NCBI RefSeq assembly: GCF_000775915.1
Contig: NZ_BBLT01000003.1
Location: forward strand, 531,004 to 595,003
From: Sporocytophaga myxococcoides
Lineage (GTDB): Bacteria; Bacteroidota; Bacteroidia; Cytophagales; Cytophagaceae
Direction of reading: 5' to 3'
DNA: 64,000 bases
This document shows positions 1-8,728 of this stretch, in pieces; the stretch's first letter is position 1, and each line of letters starts with the position of its first letter. A program made the translations under genes and the position numbers. The notes beneath the pieces are model-generated. The model worked only from the letters and a program-made list of their open reading frames with translations, made no database searches and had not been told where the DNA came from.

Positions 1-1
1 A

Positions 2-715
2 GTCCCCATTAACTATGAGATCTTAAACAGAATAGGATTCTGTTCCAGGAATTACCCTTCATTGCGCTATCTTACGCAGGCTGGGGGTAAGTTAAGTGAT
101 GGGCTGATACGAAATTTTGGACAGTATGCAGAACATTATGGGGTAAAGTTTTATGTTATGTACGGACAAACTGAAGCTGCGGCCCGCATTGCCTATTTAC
201 ACCCTGATGATATACTAAGAAAGACAGGATCAATAGGAAATGCTATAAAAGGAGGTTCCTTGAGTCTGGATCCTGATACAAATGAAGTATTGTATGAGGG
301 GCCAAATGTTTTTGGAGGGTATGCTTCTTGTCCTGAAGATTTGAAGACATTTGATACTAACAAATTATTGAGAACCGGAGATATTGGCCGGTGTGATGAC
401 GAAGGATATTTTTATATCACAGGCCGGTTGAAACGATTCATAAAGCTTTCAGGACATCGAATTAATCTTGACGAAATTGAAGGCTTCCTGAAAAGAGAGC
501 TTGGAAATATATCAGTAGCTTGTCATGGAGTTGGAGATAAATTCCTGTATATAGTTCATAGTGAACCTCACGTATCAGAAGAGTGTATTACCCAGCTTCT
601 GTCTCACAGACTGCATTTACATCCCCGAACAATCCGAGTGAGCTATGTAGACGCAATACCTTTGACTGCAAATGGAAAAAATGATTACAGAGCAATAGAA
701 TCAATCTTAGTTTAA
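2..715 (+). CDS. Adenylate-forming ligase (AMP-binding enzyme), C-terminal part, 5' end outside window
   Basis: The frame is open from base 2, so this is the last ~238 residues of a larger protein that starts upstream of the window; the TTG at 62 is internal. Seen: an A5-type motif YGQTEA, the A7/A8 core RTGDIG followed by GRLKRFIKLSGHRI, and near the end LTANGKNDY with the C-terminal catalytic lysine (A10). These are hallmarks of the acyl-CoA synthetase / NRPS adenylation superfamily, which activates a carboxylate as acyl-AMP and passes it to CoA or a carrier-protein thiol. No carrier domain follows the ligase before the stop, so it appears free-standing at this end. The substrate cannot be read because the specificity pocket is mostly outside the window. 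It is followed by an amino-acid-hydroxylase-like oxygenase, which suggests a small biosynthetic locus. Family call confident, role unknown. Confidence 0.85.
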   Translation, partial: VPINYEILNRIGFCSRNYPSLRYLTQAGGKLSDGLIRNFGQYAEHYGVKFYVMYGQTEAAARIAYLHPDDILRKTGSIGNAIKGGSLSLDPDTNEVLYEGPNVFGGYASCPEDLKTFDTNKLLRTGDIGRCDDEGYFYITGRLKRFIKLSGHRINLDEIEGFLKRELGNISVACHGVGDKFLYIVHSEPHVSEECITQLLSHRLHLHPRTIRVSYVDAIPLTANGKNDYRAIESILV

Positions 716-759
716 AAAGCTTGGATTAATTATTTAGTTCTCGTATCAAAGCCAATTAA

Positions 760-889
760 CCTCGTCCCTAGCCCTTCTCCTGAAGGAGAAGGGAATAGTC
801 GACGAGAAAATGTTGAATTAATAGCGACAGAACTAATAATATACACATTAAATTCTCTCTCCTTCAGGAGAGGGATTTAGGGTGAGGTC
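760..889. repeat. Inverted pair of a dispersed palindromic repeat
   Basis: Two copies of the same ~30-bp element face each other in the gap after the ligase gene. The left copy (760-793) has the palindromic core CTTCTCCTGAAGGAGAAG; the right copy (854-889) has CTCTCCTTCAGGAGAG followed by GGATTTAGGGTGAGG, which is the reverse complement of the left flank with a few changes. Each core can fold alone and the pair can fold together. Degenerate relatives occur at 2406-2428, ~11279-11300, 52129-52157 and perhaps 63968-63999. It looks like a REP-like intergenic repeat and may act as a terminator for the upstream gene. No gene is seen in 716-996. Confidence 0.7.
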
Positions 890-996
890 TTTATGGTTTT
901 ATTTAATGTGTTTACATACATTAATGAACCTATATAACTATTCCTTTAATTAAAATTTACAATAATTTATTCTCCAATTTTATTTAATCATTAGCT

Positions 997-2136
997 ATGA
1001 ATATTATACATAAGGAACCTCCTGTTTTCGAGGTAGAAAATAGCCAGTCGACCTTACCCAATAAAGCCTTCGCTCCTTTAAAGCCTGAAATGATTGAGGT
1101 AACAGAAGAGGAGAGAAAAGCAATTAATCAGGTAGGCGAAATTCTTTGCAAAGCTTATAAGACTTATGAAGATCCAGAGTATATAAGCAATCTTCATATT
1201 TATGCTTATCAGTTTCTTCCTGAAAGGATTATCAGGATATTAAGCAGGTTTGGTACGGATTTCTCAGCAAGACAGTATGGGGCAATTGTTTTTAAAGGTT
1301 TGGTTCATGTTGACCAACAAGCTCTGGGGCGCACTCCTGCAAGATGGCAGGAAGCAGATTTTAGTAAACTCAATATTTATGGATTTATTTCTTCTCTGCT
1401 TCATGGGGCTGTTCCTTCCAAACCAGTTCAGTATTATTCTCAACGAAAAGGAGGAGGGTTGATGCATCCGATTATCCCGGATGAAAACATGAATTTTACT
1501 CAGACAGGGTCAGGCTCAAGAGCAGATCTATATGTACATACTGAAGATGCATTTCTGTTCAATCCAGCTGATTTTTTGAGTTTTATGTATCTTAGAAATG
1601 AAGAGTTGGTTCCGTCTACACTTTATTCTATTCGCTCTCATGGAGAAGCAAGTGATGTCTTGAAACCATTATTCCGTTCTATTTATCGTTGTCCTCAGGA
1701 TGCTAATTATCATTTGGAAGTAAGTAATAAGGTTGAAGTAAAAACTCCTGTATTGTATGGTAATGAAAAATTCCCGTTTATTCGTTTTGATGCAGCGGAA
1801 CAGATTTTTAATCCTGATGCAAATCAAACACAGGAAGCAATGGATTACCTTATGAAATACTGGGAAGAAGCAAAGACGTTAATCTACAACGAATTTATTC
1901 CTAAGTCAGGTGATCTCATTTTTGTAAACAATCATTTGTGTGCCCATGGAAGAAATGCATTTGAAGCAGGAGTAAAGATTGTTAATGGTGAAAAAATTAA
2001 ATGTGAGAGAAGGCAGATGATGCGCATGATGAGTAAGGCTAGTCTGATAAATATCCGTCATGTTACCCATACAGATGATCCTTACCTGGTAATGGAAAAG
2101 CATCTTGGAGAAATGTTTGATGAATCAGGAAATTAA
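997..2136 (+). CDS. Fe(II)/2-oxoglutarate-dependent oxygenase, clavaminate synthase-like (amino acid hydroxylase type)
   Basis: A 379-residue cytoplasmic protein without a signal peptide. The metal-binding facial triad is visible: H181-T-E183 in a VHTEDAF context, and distal H317 in NNHLCAHGRNAF; an arginine-rich stretch (CERRQMMRMM) after it is where the family binds 2-oxoglutarate. The HxE (not HxD) variant with this spacing fits the clavaminate synthase / L-asparagine, L-arginine and L-lysine hydroxylase group, which hydroxylates free amino acids, often for non-ribosomal peptides. It lies 281 bp after an adenylate-forming ligase on the same strand, which supports a biosynthetic role, though the repeat in between weakens the operon argument. 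The amino-acid substrate is not predictable by eye. It ends at a strong hairpin terminator. Confidence 0.82.
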   Translation: MNIIHKEPPVFEVENSQSTLPNKAFAPLKPEMIEVTEEERKAINQVGEILCKAYKTYEDPEYISNLHIYAYQFLPERIIRILSRFGTDFSARQYGAIVFKGLVHVDQQALGRTPARWQEADFSKLNIYGFISSLLHGAVPSKPVQYYSQRKGGGLMHPIIPDENMNFTQTGSGSRADLYVHTEDAFLFNPADFLSFMYLRNEELVPSTLYSIRSHGEASDVLKPLFRSIYRCPQDANYHLEVSNKVEVKTPVLYGNEKFPFIRFDAAEQIFNPDANQTQEAMDYLMKYWEEAKTLIYNEFIPKSGDLIFVNNHLCAHGRNAFEAGVKIVNGEKIKCERRQMMRMMSKASLINIRHVTHTDDPYLVMEKHLGEMFDESGN

Positions 2137-2160
2137 GAATTACTAACCCAAATCATTATA

Positions 2161-2197
2161 AAAAAAGAGACTGCCTTTAAGGTAATCTCTTTTTTTT
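2161..2197 (+). terminator. Rho-independent terminator after the oxygenase gene
   Basis: A stem formed by AAAAAAGAGACTGCC and GGTAATCTCTTTTTT (one mismatch and one G-U pair) around a TTTAA loop begins 24 bp after the stop codon and runs into a T tract. The A-rich left arm makes it potentially bidirectional. Confidence 0.85.
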
Positions 2198-2535
2198 ATA
2201 ATTAGTGAATTCATTGGAACCATTGGCAGGACTGGATCTTGTTCACTTCTTTATTCATTTCGCCTTCAGTTCATAGGTCAACTTAATAGAAAGTTATGTA
2301 GAATCTTTGTTTTTTGACATCAGTTGGAAAGAGGGATCTGTGGTTCTTTATACCTCAGATCCTGCGAGTGGCTCCGGAGGATAGAGCAAATACATCTTTT
2401 TATTAAAGAGAAGGATTTAGGATGAGTTCTTTTTTAGACTTTCAGAAATAAAGAATCTCCCTCCTGGAAATATACAAAAGGGAGATCTGAAATATGGATG
2501 TGTACCTGAGATGTTCTCTAAAAGGGTTTATCGGA
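2198..2535. other. Intergenic region between convergent genes
   Basis: No convincing gene. It holds a degenerate copy of the dispersed repeat (2406-2428, GGATTTAGGATGAG core) and a hairpin with 8-bp arms ATCTCCCT/AGGGAGAT (2455-2486) that could terminate the minus-strand lipoprotein gene ending at 2536; the T tract after it is weak. Confidence 0.5.
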
Positions 2536-3771
2536 TTACTTTAAGTTAGCAACATGCATTACATCCTGGCCAATAATCTTTGCGCCACGGATTCCAGTAT
2601 ATGTATTAGGATCAACTTCATACATATACAAGCCCTCAGCGCTTTTTATCTTGATTTGAAGTTTGCCTTCATTGTCGATCATGAAGTGGTTGGGATACAT
2701 ACCTGTTACTCCTCCATAATGCACCGGGACGCCGTTTACATAATTAAGAGTCTTATCTGCAATGTCAATAATAGCTAGTTTCACATCTGCTCTTGCCCAT
2801 CTGTCAGCTATTGTATGATGAGTTGTAAAAATACTTGCCAGCATTTTGTTATTTCCAAGATAGTAGGCACTGTTTATTTTATAACCACCGCTCAAATCTT
2901 CAATATTGACAAAATAGTCTTTGTCAAACTCTGTTTGTCCAGCTTTGATACGAAGAATTCCGGATGGTTTTGTTTCTTGAGAAGCCCCTGTAGAAAAAGA
3001 GCATGGAGATACAGTATAGATGTCATTATTTTCAGTGGTGAAGACATGCCCAGCTGCGCAGTATGAACCAATAAAACCAGTTCTGCTGTCTACGATTCTT
3101 TTTTCATATTTTAAGTCAGGCCACGAGTATATAGCTACATAAGCGGTATCAGTATATGTAGAATTAAATTTGCCATCCGAAATATGGAAGAAGGGTAAAT
3201 ATAGTTTGTTCCCTCTCAAAGCCATACCTGAAAATACAGCCTGTTCACCTGAATGATTTGTAGGTGTATAAAGATTTACTTTCCCTTGCATGATCACGGA
3301 ACCTGTTTCCGCATTTACACGAAAGATTGTACCGTAATTCTGATCCTGTACTTTAAAAGGAATATTTATAGCTAAGAATTCTACTTCACTGATTGGATGA
3401 AAAAGATGCAAACGATCTATAGTAAATTTTTTGTGTTGTACAAGTTGCTTGTTTTCATTCATCTTGTAGATCGTTCCGATGTTTACATCAGTATAGGTAA
3501 TAGTAGTAAGGTATTTGCCGGTCTGCTGATAATGATGGTAGTTTGTTTGTTCTATACCTTTTCCGACAATGGATATTTCTCCACTTTTTACATTATCAAC
3601 ATTTGTAAGATACTCTGTCGATACAGTTGAACTTCCTTCAGAACGAACAGATAATACATAGGCTCCTGTTGATGCCACATCAGGGAGGTCATCTTTTTTC
3701 TCTCTGCAAGAAGTTAAAAATATAGCAGCATAGGTCAGACCTATACCCCAGAGTAATAATTGTTTTTTCAT
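2536..3771 (-). CDS. DUF4374 family surface lipoprotein (XusB-like)
   Basis: A 411-residue protein with a lipoprotein signal peptide (hydrophobic run ending in LTSC, lipobox cysteine near residue 22). The body is made of repeated short beta segments (YVLSVRSEG, GTIFRVNAETG, VAIYSWPDL, LAIIDIADK, YMYEVDPNT), consistent with a beta-propeller, as expected for DUF4374. In Bacteroides thetaiotaomicron a DUF4374 lipoprotein, XusB, captures ferric siderophores for the TonB receptor XusA; the same receptor-lipoprotein adjacency is seen here, the gene following the receptor by 21 bp in one minus-strand transcript. No PepSY inner-membrane partner (XusC) is in the window. Family call good; the ligand is inferred only from that parallel. 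Confidence 0.8.
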   Translation of the reverse strand: MKKQLLLWGIGLTYAAIFLTSCREKKDDLPDVASTGAYVLSVRSEGSSTVSTEYLTNVDNVKSGEISIVGKGIEQTNYHHYQQTGKYLTTITYTDVNIGTIYKMNENKQLVQHKKFTIDRLHLFHPISEVEFLAINIPFKVQDQNYGTIFRVNAETGSVIMQGKVNLYTPTNHSGEQAVFSGMALRGNKLYLPFFHISDGKFNSTYTDTAYVAIYSWPDLKYEKRIVDSRTGFIGSYCAAGHVFTTENNDIYTVSPCSFSTGASQETKPSGILRIKAGQTEFDKDYFVNIEDLSGGYKINSAYYLGNNKMLASIFTTHHTIADRWARADVKLAIIDIADKTLNYVNGVPVHYGGVTGMYPNHFMIDNEGKLQIKIKSAEGLYMYEVDPNTYTGIRGAKIIGQDVMHVANLK

Positions 3772-3792
3772 GGTAAAAATTTATTTAATGGT

Positions 3793-6162
3793 TTATGGTT
3801 TACTAATGAAATAGCGAAGTTTGACATAAAATGCCCTGCCAGGTTTTTGAAGTTTGAAATTATCGTACAATTGTGCATCAAAAATATTGTTACAATCCGC
3901 ACTGATATTATAGCGTCCGTTTTTCAGAGAGTAAGAAATATATGCTGCATGGGAAGTCTGTCTTGGAATTCTAAGTTTAGTATCTCTTCTTCCATATATT
4001 TCCCATTTCAGGAAATATTCTTCAACAAAAGCAAAACGATAGCCCAGGGATAGCTGATCGTGTGAACAGATAATTTTTCTGTTCTGAACTGATATATCTG
4101 CGTTACCAAAAAGATTTGGGATGTTAGGTACTTTCGTAAGATAAGATTCCAATTGATTGCCATGCCCATCATATTGAACAAGACTTAAGGTATTTTGCCA
4201 GGTACCATTTAAAGAAAGACGTAAAAAGTTTTTGTATTCATAAAGAATGTCGGCATCAAATCCTGTTACCTCTATAGCAGCTTCATTGATAACTTCAGTA
4301 GTTATAGTTATCACTTGGGTTCGGATAAAGTCCTTGGCACGTCTGTACAAGAATCCTCCTTCCAGTATAATTTTATGGGAAAGCTTGGTATTTAAACGGT
4401 AGCTTAATCCTAAGTTGAAATTTTTACTTTTCTCTGTTTTTATGTGCGGATTTCCTTCCAGATTTACTCCATCTCCGAAATATTCCCATCCTTCAGGTAA
4501 TCGAAAGGAGTTTTCGTAGGACGCGTAGGCTTTCAGTCCTCGAGATATTGTCCATTGTGAAGCTAGTCCCCATCCTGTATGCTGACGGTTTAGCTCTTTT
4601 ATTTTCCAGGAATCGGCAACGAATTTGTCAGATATATAATAGGAAGCACCGTTTTGGAGATATTGCTTGGCAAAGACAGAAAAAGTTAATTTCTCTTCCC
4701 AGTCAAAACGATAGCCCAAACCTAGTATGGATTTGCTCACAACTTGAGGATGCCGATACCTCATGTTGGTCGGATCTATTTCATCATGGCCTTTGCGATC
4801 AAAGCGATTAAAGGTATAGTTAGCAACCAGTGAATGATGTTCGGAAATCAGATAACTCAGGTTTGCAGTAGCCAGCATCAGATTATTGCTATAGCGATAC
4901 ATAGTTAATGTGTTTTCTCCTCTGTTTGCCTTGTACCCTATGGTGCCATTCCACGAATATGTCCGGGCAGTTGCTGTATCAATGGTTTGGTCATGACCGA
5001 AGTTGTAAGAAGCGTAGGTGCTTAAACTCAATCCTTTTACAATAAGGTTTTTCTTTTGATATTTGAATGTAGGCATCAAGGTAGAACTCAGTTGTCTGCG
5101 TTCTCCATAGACCCTTTCCATAGTTGCTCCAGTTTGTATTTCTTTATCACTGCCGGATGCTATGAATCCAAATAATAATTGATCTACATATTTTTTATCA
5201 AGCAGACCAACTTCAAAAATCGCTGATTTGGAATCATAGGTATCATGAAATCTTCTGACTCGAATTTTATTTCCTGTAATAGTGTATCCATTTACGACTT
5301 CATCTACATCAACCCAATAATTGTTGTCTGAGTAATTCTGAAAGAGGTTTGCGCGGACAGTGAGGCCTGTTGCAGAGTCTGTAATAGCAAAGTTTACAGA
5401 GGTTCGATGTGTATTAAATGAACCGTATGAATACGATACATCAAGGAAATTTCTGGATTTTTTATCGGTGACTATATTTATTGCGCCTCCCAATGCGTCA
5501 GAACCTAGCCAGACAGGTACTACACCTTTATAGATTTCTATTCTGTCGGCTAGATTGATTGGGATATTGTTTAATGTAAGTGAAGATCCGAAGTTCTCCA
5601 TTGGGATTTCATCCAGAAAGAAGCGCACCTGATTGCTAGTAAACCCATTAAGAGAGAAACTAAATCCTGAACCAAGCCCTCCGTCTTCTCTTATTCTAAC
5701 GCCGGTAGTAGTTCCCAGCACCTGATTAAGATCACTTGTTCTGTTGGAGAAATTCTTTGTTTGTATAACATTGACATTAAAGCCGCTCTCTTTAATCTTC
5801 CTGGCTTCACTTTTGCCGGTTACGACCACTTCATCCAGTGAATGCGGCTCGGGGCTAAGGGTAAAATTAATATTAAGAGCTGCGGTATCTTTCACTGTTA
5901 TTGTTATTGAGTAAGGCATAAAACCAATAGCTCGCGCCTGAATGCTAAAGGTCCCAAATGGTACTCTTTCAATGGTGAATGTTCCGTTTGGGTCTGACAT
6001 TGATCCTAACTGCAATGGATCTGTTACAATAGTTGCATAAGGTATTGGCTCTCCCGTCACAGTGAGAACCCTTCCGGTTACTTTACAATTATCACCTTGT
6101 CCAAAACATGCTCCGGACAGGAAAAAGTAAATATTTAAAAAAGCTAGAAAATAAGATTTCAT
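3793..6162 (-). CDS. TonB-dependent outer-membrane receptor, probable iron/siderophore type
   Basis: A 789-residue receptor: signal peptide MKSYFLAFLNIYFFLSG, a carboxypeptidase-regulatory-like N-terminal beta-sandwich (GRVLTVTGEPIPYATIV), a plug domain (DEVVVTGKSEARKIKESGFN ... LNGFTSNQVRFFLDEIPM ... GSDALGGAINIVTD) and a ~22-strand barrel ending in the aromatic FYVKLRYFISKP. The reading frame extends to 6255, but the ATG at 6162 is chosen because it starts the signal peptide and has an AGGAG ribosome site at 6166-6170, unusually clear for this genome. It lacks the SusC signature and no SusD follows, so it is not a polysaccharide importer. It is the first gene of a two-gene operon with the DUF4374 lipoprotein; iron-siderophore uptake is the likeliest job. 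Confidence 0.88.
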   Translation of the reverse strand: MKSYFLAFLNIYFFLSGACFGQGDNCKVTGRVLTVTGEPIPYATIVTDPLQLGSMSDPNGTFTIERVPFGTFSIQARAIGFMPYSITITVKDTAALNINFTLSPEPHSLDEVVVTGKSEARKIKESGFNVNVIQTKNFSNRTSDLNQVLGTTTGVRIREDGGLGSGFSFSLNGFTSNQVRFFLDEIPMENFGSSLTLNNIPINLADRIEIYKGVVPVWLGSDALGGAINIVTDKKSRNFLDVSYSYGSFNTHRTSVNFAITDSATGLTVRANLFQNYSDNNYWVDVDEVVNGYTITGNKIRVRRFHDTYDSKSAIFEVGLLDKKYVDQLLFGFIASGSDKEIQTGATMERVYGERRQLSSTLMPTFKYQKKNLIVKGLSLSTYASYNFGHDQTIDTATARTYSWNGTIGYKANRGENTLTMYRYSNNLMLATANLSYLISEHHSLVANYTFNRFDRKGHDEIDPTNMRYRHPQVVSKSILGLGYRFDWEEKLTFSVFAKQYLQNGASYYISDKFVADSWKIKELNRQHTGWGLASQWTISRGLKAYASYENSFRLPEGWEYFGDGVNLEGNPHIKTEKSKNFNLGLSYRLNTKLSHKIILEGGFLYRRAKDFIRTQVITITTEVINEAAIEVTGFDADILYEYKNFLRLSLNGTWQNTLSLVQYDGHGNQLESYLTKVPNIPNLFGNADISVQNRKIICSHDQLSLGYRFAFVEEYFLKWEIYGRRDTKLRIPRQTSHAAYISYSLKNGRYNISADCNNIFDAQLYDNFKLQKPGRAFYVKLRYFISKP

Positions 6163-6680
6163 TTTTACTCCTATAATTTTTGTATGACCCAAATTTGGCC
6201 TCAAAATACCAGTCCTTAAGGCCTCTGATTGAACCGTAAGCTCAGTGAATATCAATCATTGTTAAAGGTTGTTTTTCAGGTTGTTCTTTCAATAATATGC
6301 AGACAGAAATTTCTTGCTTAGTAGCGAAAATTTCTAATTTTTATTTAGACTTATTATAAATAGCACGTAAACTTATAAAAATTAATTGATTAGGCAAAAA
6401 AAATTTTTCACCACAGTTTACCTTTATGCTGACTCTCAAATTTGGGTCTGCTGTTTTATTAAGATGTTGGTTTGCAGTCTTTTAATTGTGAATACTTTGG
6501 TTTTACCCTTTGTTTGGGGGAGTTCCGGGAAGATTTTAGATATACCATAAAAAAATATAATGACCGATTAGTATTATCAGACCATTAATCCTTTTATTCA
6601 TTTTAATAGAAAAGCTATAAGATCTAATCATTCAAAATGAAAGCAAAGTGACTGAAATTGACTTTGTATATGTGCTTAGG
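6163..6680. other. Intergenic region upstream of the TonB receptor
   Basis: 518 bp, very AT-rich, no supported gene. It must contain the promoter of the receptor operon (minus strand), but no textbook Fur box and no convincing -33/-7 pair could be picked out by eye. Confidence 0.4.
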
Positions 6681-7394
6681 TCAATCTTCAAGTAATGAAA
6701 GATAAATCTGATCTGTTTCGAATTCAATTTCACTGGACCTCATATTGCTGTAATGTATTCCATGTATGGGGTTTAATTTTATTGACTGTTGATTTAACAG
6801 CCGGGTTTTTTTTAGCCAATGGTTTATTCGGGTTCCGAATAAATACATTGCAGCAGTGGGTATTGACAGTATTCTTTTCCGAAAATTGCTTTGTCTTGAA
6901 TATGTATAGAAGTTGTTTTGAGAAAGATTTATTAAAGCATCAGTGGGTGCATAGTAATGAGTATATTTATCAAGGAATAACTTGATTGTAGGCGTGATCT
7001 TTAAATCTAATTCAGCTATACCTGTTTCATCTTCAGGTATGTTTGCAATTTTGTTTAAGTAAAAGCTGGAGGGTAATCTGGTTCCCTGAATCATCAGATA
7101 TTCTTCTTTTAAAAGATAATCTATAAATTCAGAGATCAGCAAGAATCTTTGTGGCAATTCGTAGAAATCTTTATAAACATCTTCAGGCTTACCTGTTATT
7201 TCAATTTTACTGAAATTCCATACGCCTTCATCAGATATGGTAGGTATACTTTTTCCTTCAATGACATATAGTTGAGAAGATGAATTCAGTTGATTCTCTA
7301 AAAAAAGCTCAGGGGAGATCATTGTTTGTCCTTTCTTACTAAGACTTATAATCTTTTTTATGATGCTCTTTTCTAATTTGCTAAATGTCCTCAT
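6681..7394 (-). CDS. Hypothetical protein, no recognised family
   Basis: A 237-residue protein that I do not recognise. It begins MRTFSKLEKSIIKKI and is mostly mixed alpha/beta with many hydrophobic and lysine residues; there is no signal peptide, lipobox or clear transmembrane helix. The C-terminal third is basic (FRKRILSIPTAAMYLFGTRINHWLKKTR) and then turns acidic (SSEIEFETDQIYLSLLED). Coding is supported by length, the absence of any competing frame of similar size and codon use like its neighbours. It stands alone between the receptor operon and a pseudogene, with more than 280 bp on either side, so context gives no function. Confidence 0.6.
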   Translation of the reverse strand: MRTFSKLEKSIIKKIISLSKKGQTMISPELFLENQLNSSSQLYVIEGKSIPTISDEGVWNFSKIEITGKPEDVYKDFYELPQRFLLISEFIDYLLKEEYLMIQGTRLPSSFYLNKIANIPEDETGIAELDLKITPTIKLFLDKYTHYYAPTDALINLSQNNFYTYSRQSNFRKRILSIPTAAMYLFGTRINHWLKKTRLLNQQSIKLNPIHGIHYSNMRSSEIEFETDQIYLSLLED

Positions 7395-7810
7395 ATCTTT
7401 ATGTATGACGATTTACTAATAAAACGTATTGCAAATTAGTCTGTTATGTTAACTTACTGTTAAGTCAATATTATCAAATATGAATGATTATTTTCAGGAT
7501 TATGTAAAGCAGGTTCATTCAAAAGTTTAAGATGTTTGATCCATTAATTTATTACTGCTTTTGGGTAAGATCACTTGTTCTAATTTACAATCAAGAGTCA
7601 TTTAAGTTTAACATCTTTATCTGGTCGCAATTTCTTAAAACGATTAAACATCCTTATTACAGCTCAGGAAGAAGGATATAGAGGTGTGTATTTTTTATTT
7701 TACATTTTTTTTGAAAAATGTTACTTCTGATTTTGGGCTTGGGTATTCTGCTTAACAAGGATTAAAAAATAATAATGCAGAAATAAGAATATTCTTGTAA
7801 CCCATACTTT
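7395..7810. other. Intergenic region, divergent promoters expected
   Basis: 416 bp, AT-rich, no supported gene. A weak stem ACATTTTT/AAAAATGT (about 7702-7721) is present and may be chance in such AT-rich DNA. Confidence 0.35.
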
Positions 7811-8379
7811 ATGAGAAAACTTTTATTCTTCATTGCTTTAACTTTAAGTTCTCTACATTCAATAATGGCTCAAAGGCTGGTCATCAAAGTCGACCTGAAT
7901 ATGAGTGGCCGCGATGATGCTGAAACCAATGACTCGAACTACCTGGCCTGGGTTGCTGATAATGCTGTCAGTATAACAAAGATAATTAACGGAGTTACTT
8001 TTACCTTCAGGAAGGCAGGATCTAAGGGTTCTGCATTGCGTGCTGACAGGTATAAAGCAGGAGTACAGGCGCCAAATTATGCCCGACTAATATGTGATGG
8101 TATGGTTGTAGAAGTTGGAAATGCGGAGCAGAGATTGAGCTTACTATAAGTGGTCTTCCTAAAGGGCACTTCATTATTGCTTTACCATAACTCATTTGCT
8201 GATCCTGCATCAAATACCTTTGCTCGCATTGATGTTTATGTTAATGGGACATTGGCAATTAACAACCTGGCTCCATCAAACAGGTCAAGTTTATAATAAA
8301 ACTGGCAAGGGCTATAGAACCCGCAAAAAATGAAGGCATCAAAATTAAAAGCTCGGAGAAGCTGATTTTTGAAGACTAA
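7811..8379 (+). pseudogene. Decayed secreted-protein gene with three frame changes
   Basis: The first segment encodes a signal peptide (MRKLLFFIALTLSSLHSIMA) and a beta-rich start (RLVIKVDLNMSGRDDAETN ... YKAGVQAPNYARLICDGM). Near base 8120 the sense moves one frame (GAEIELTISGLPKGH, 8125-8172), returns to the first frame around 8177 (LLYHNSFADPASNTF, stop at 8294) and moves again at about 8296 (EPAKNEGIKIKSSEK, stop at 8377-8379). Read together they give one continuous extracellular-type domain. No catalytic domain or T9SS tail follows, so the gene is either a short protein or truncated. I believe the segment resembles N-terminal domains of secreted carbohydrate-active proteins of Bacteroidota but cannot name the family. 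Several closely spaced sequencing errors are the alternative. Confidence 0.65.
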
Positions 8380-8728
8380 ATATCCAGAAGTTATAATTTA
8401 TTTTTCTTATTTAGTTGAAATTCAACCTTTATTATTGATGAATAACTGCCTAAAATTGACTTAATAAGCCCTGCTGCAATTGCTCATTTGATTTATTTCT
8501 TGTCCTACAGTTCCCGCTTCTTGCTTTGATACTATATTTTCATGGTAATGTTCTATTTATTTGCGTCTTATTTTTGAATAAAATCTCCCAATATGCATCT
8601 CAATCGAATCTACTTCGTACGAATATTTATTGAATTGTGATTTAATTAAGGAAATTTTGGATTCTTTAAGGCTTAAGTGATTACTTATTGATCCTCTTTA
8701 CAGTAGTAACAAAAAAACTAAATAAAAT
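8380..8728 (+). other. Long leader region of the GH9 gene
   Basis: 349 bp without a gene. TATTTTTG at 8569-8576 matches the Bacteroidota -7 box (TANNTTTG), but no good TTTG box sits about 20 bp upstream, so the promoter call is weak; if used, the leader would be ~145 nt. Confidence 0.35.

Noticed and set aside
3793..6162. SusC-type polysaccharide importer
   Set aside because: No SusD follows, the neighbour is a DUF4374 lipoprotein, and the receptor is shorter (~790 residues) than SusC proteins (~1000).
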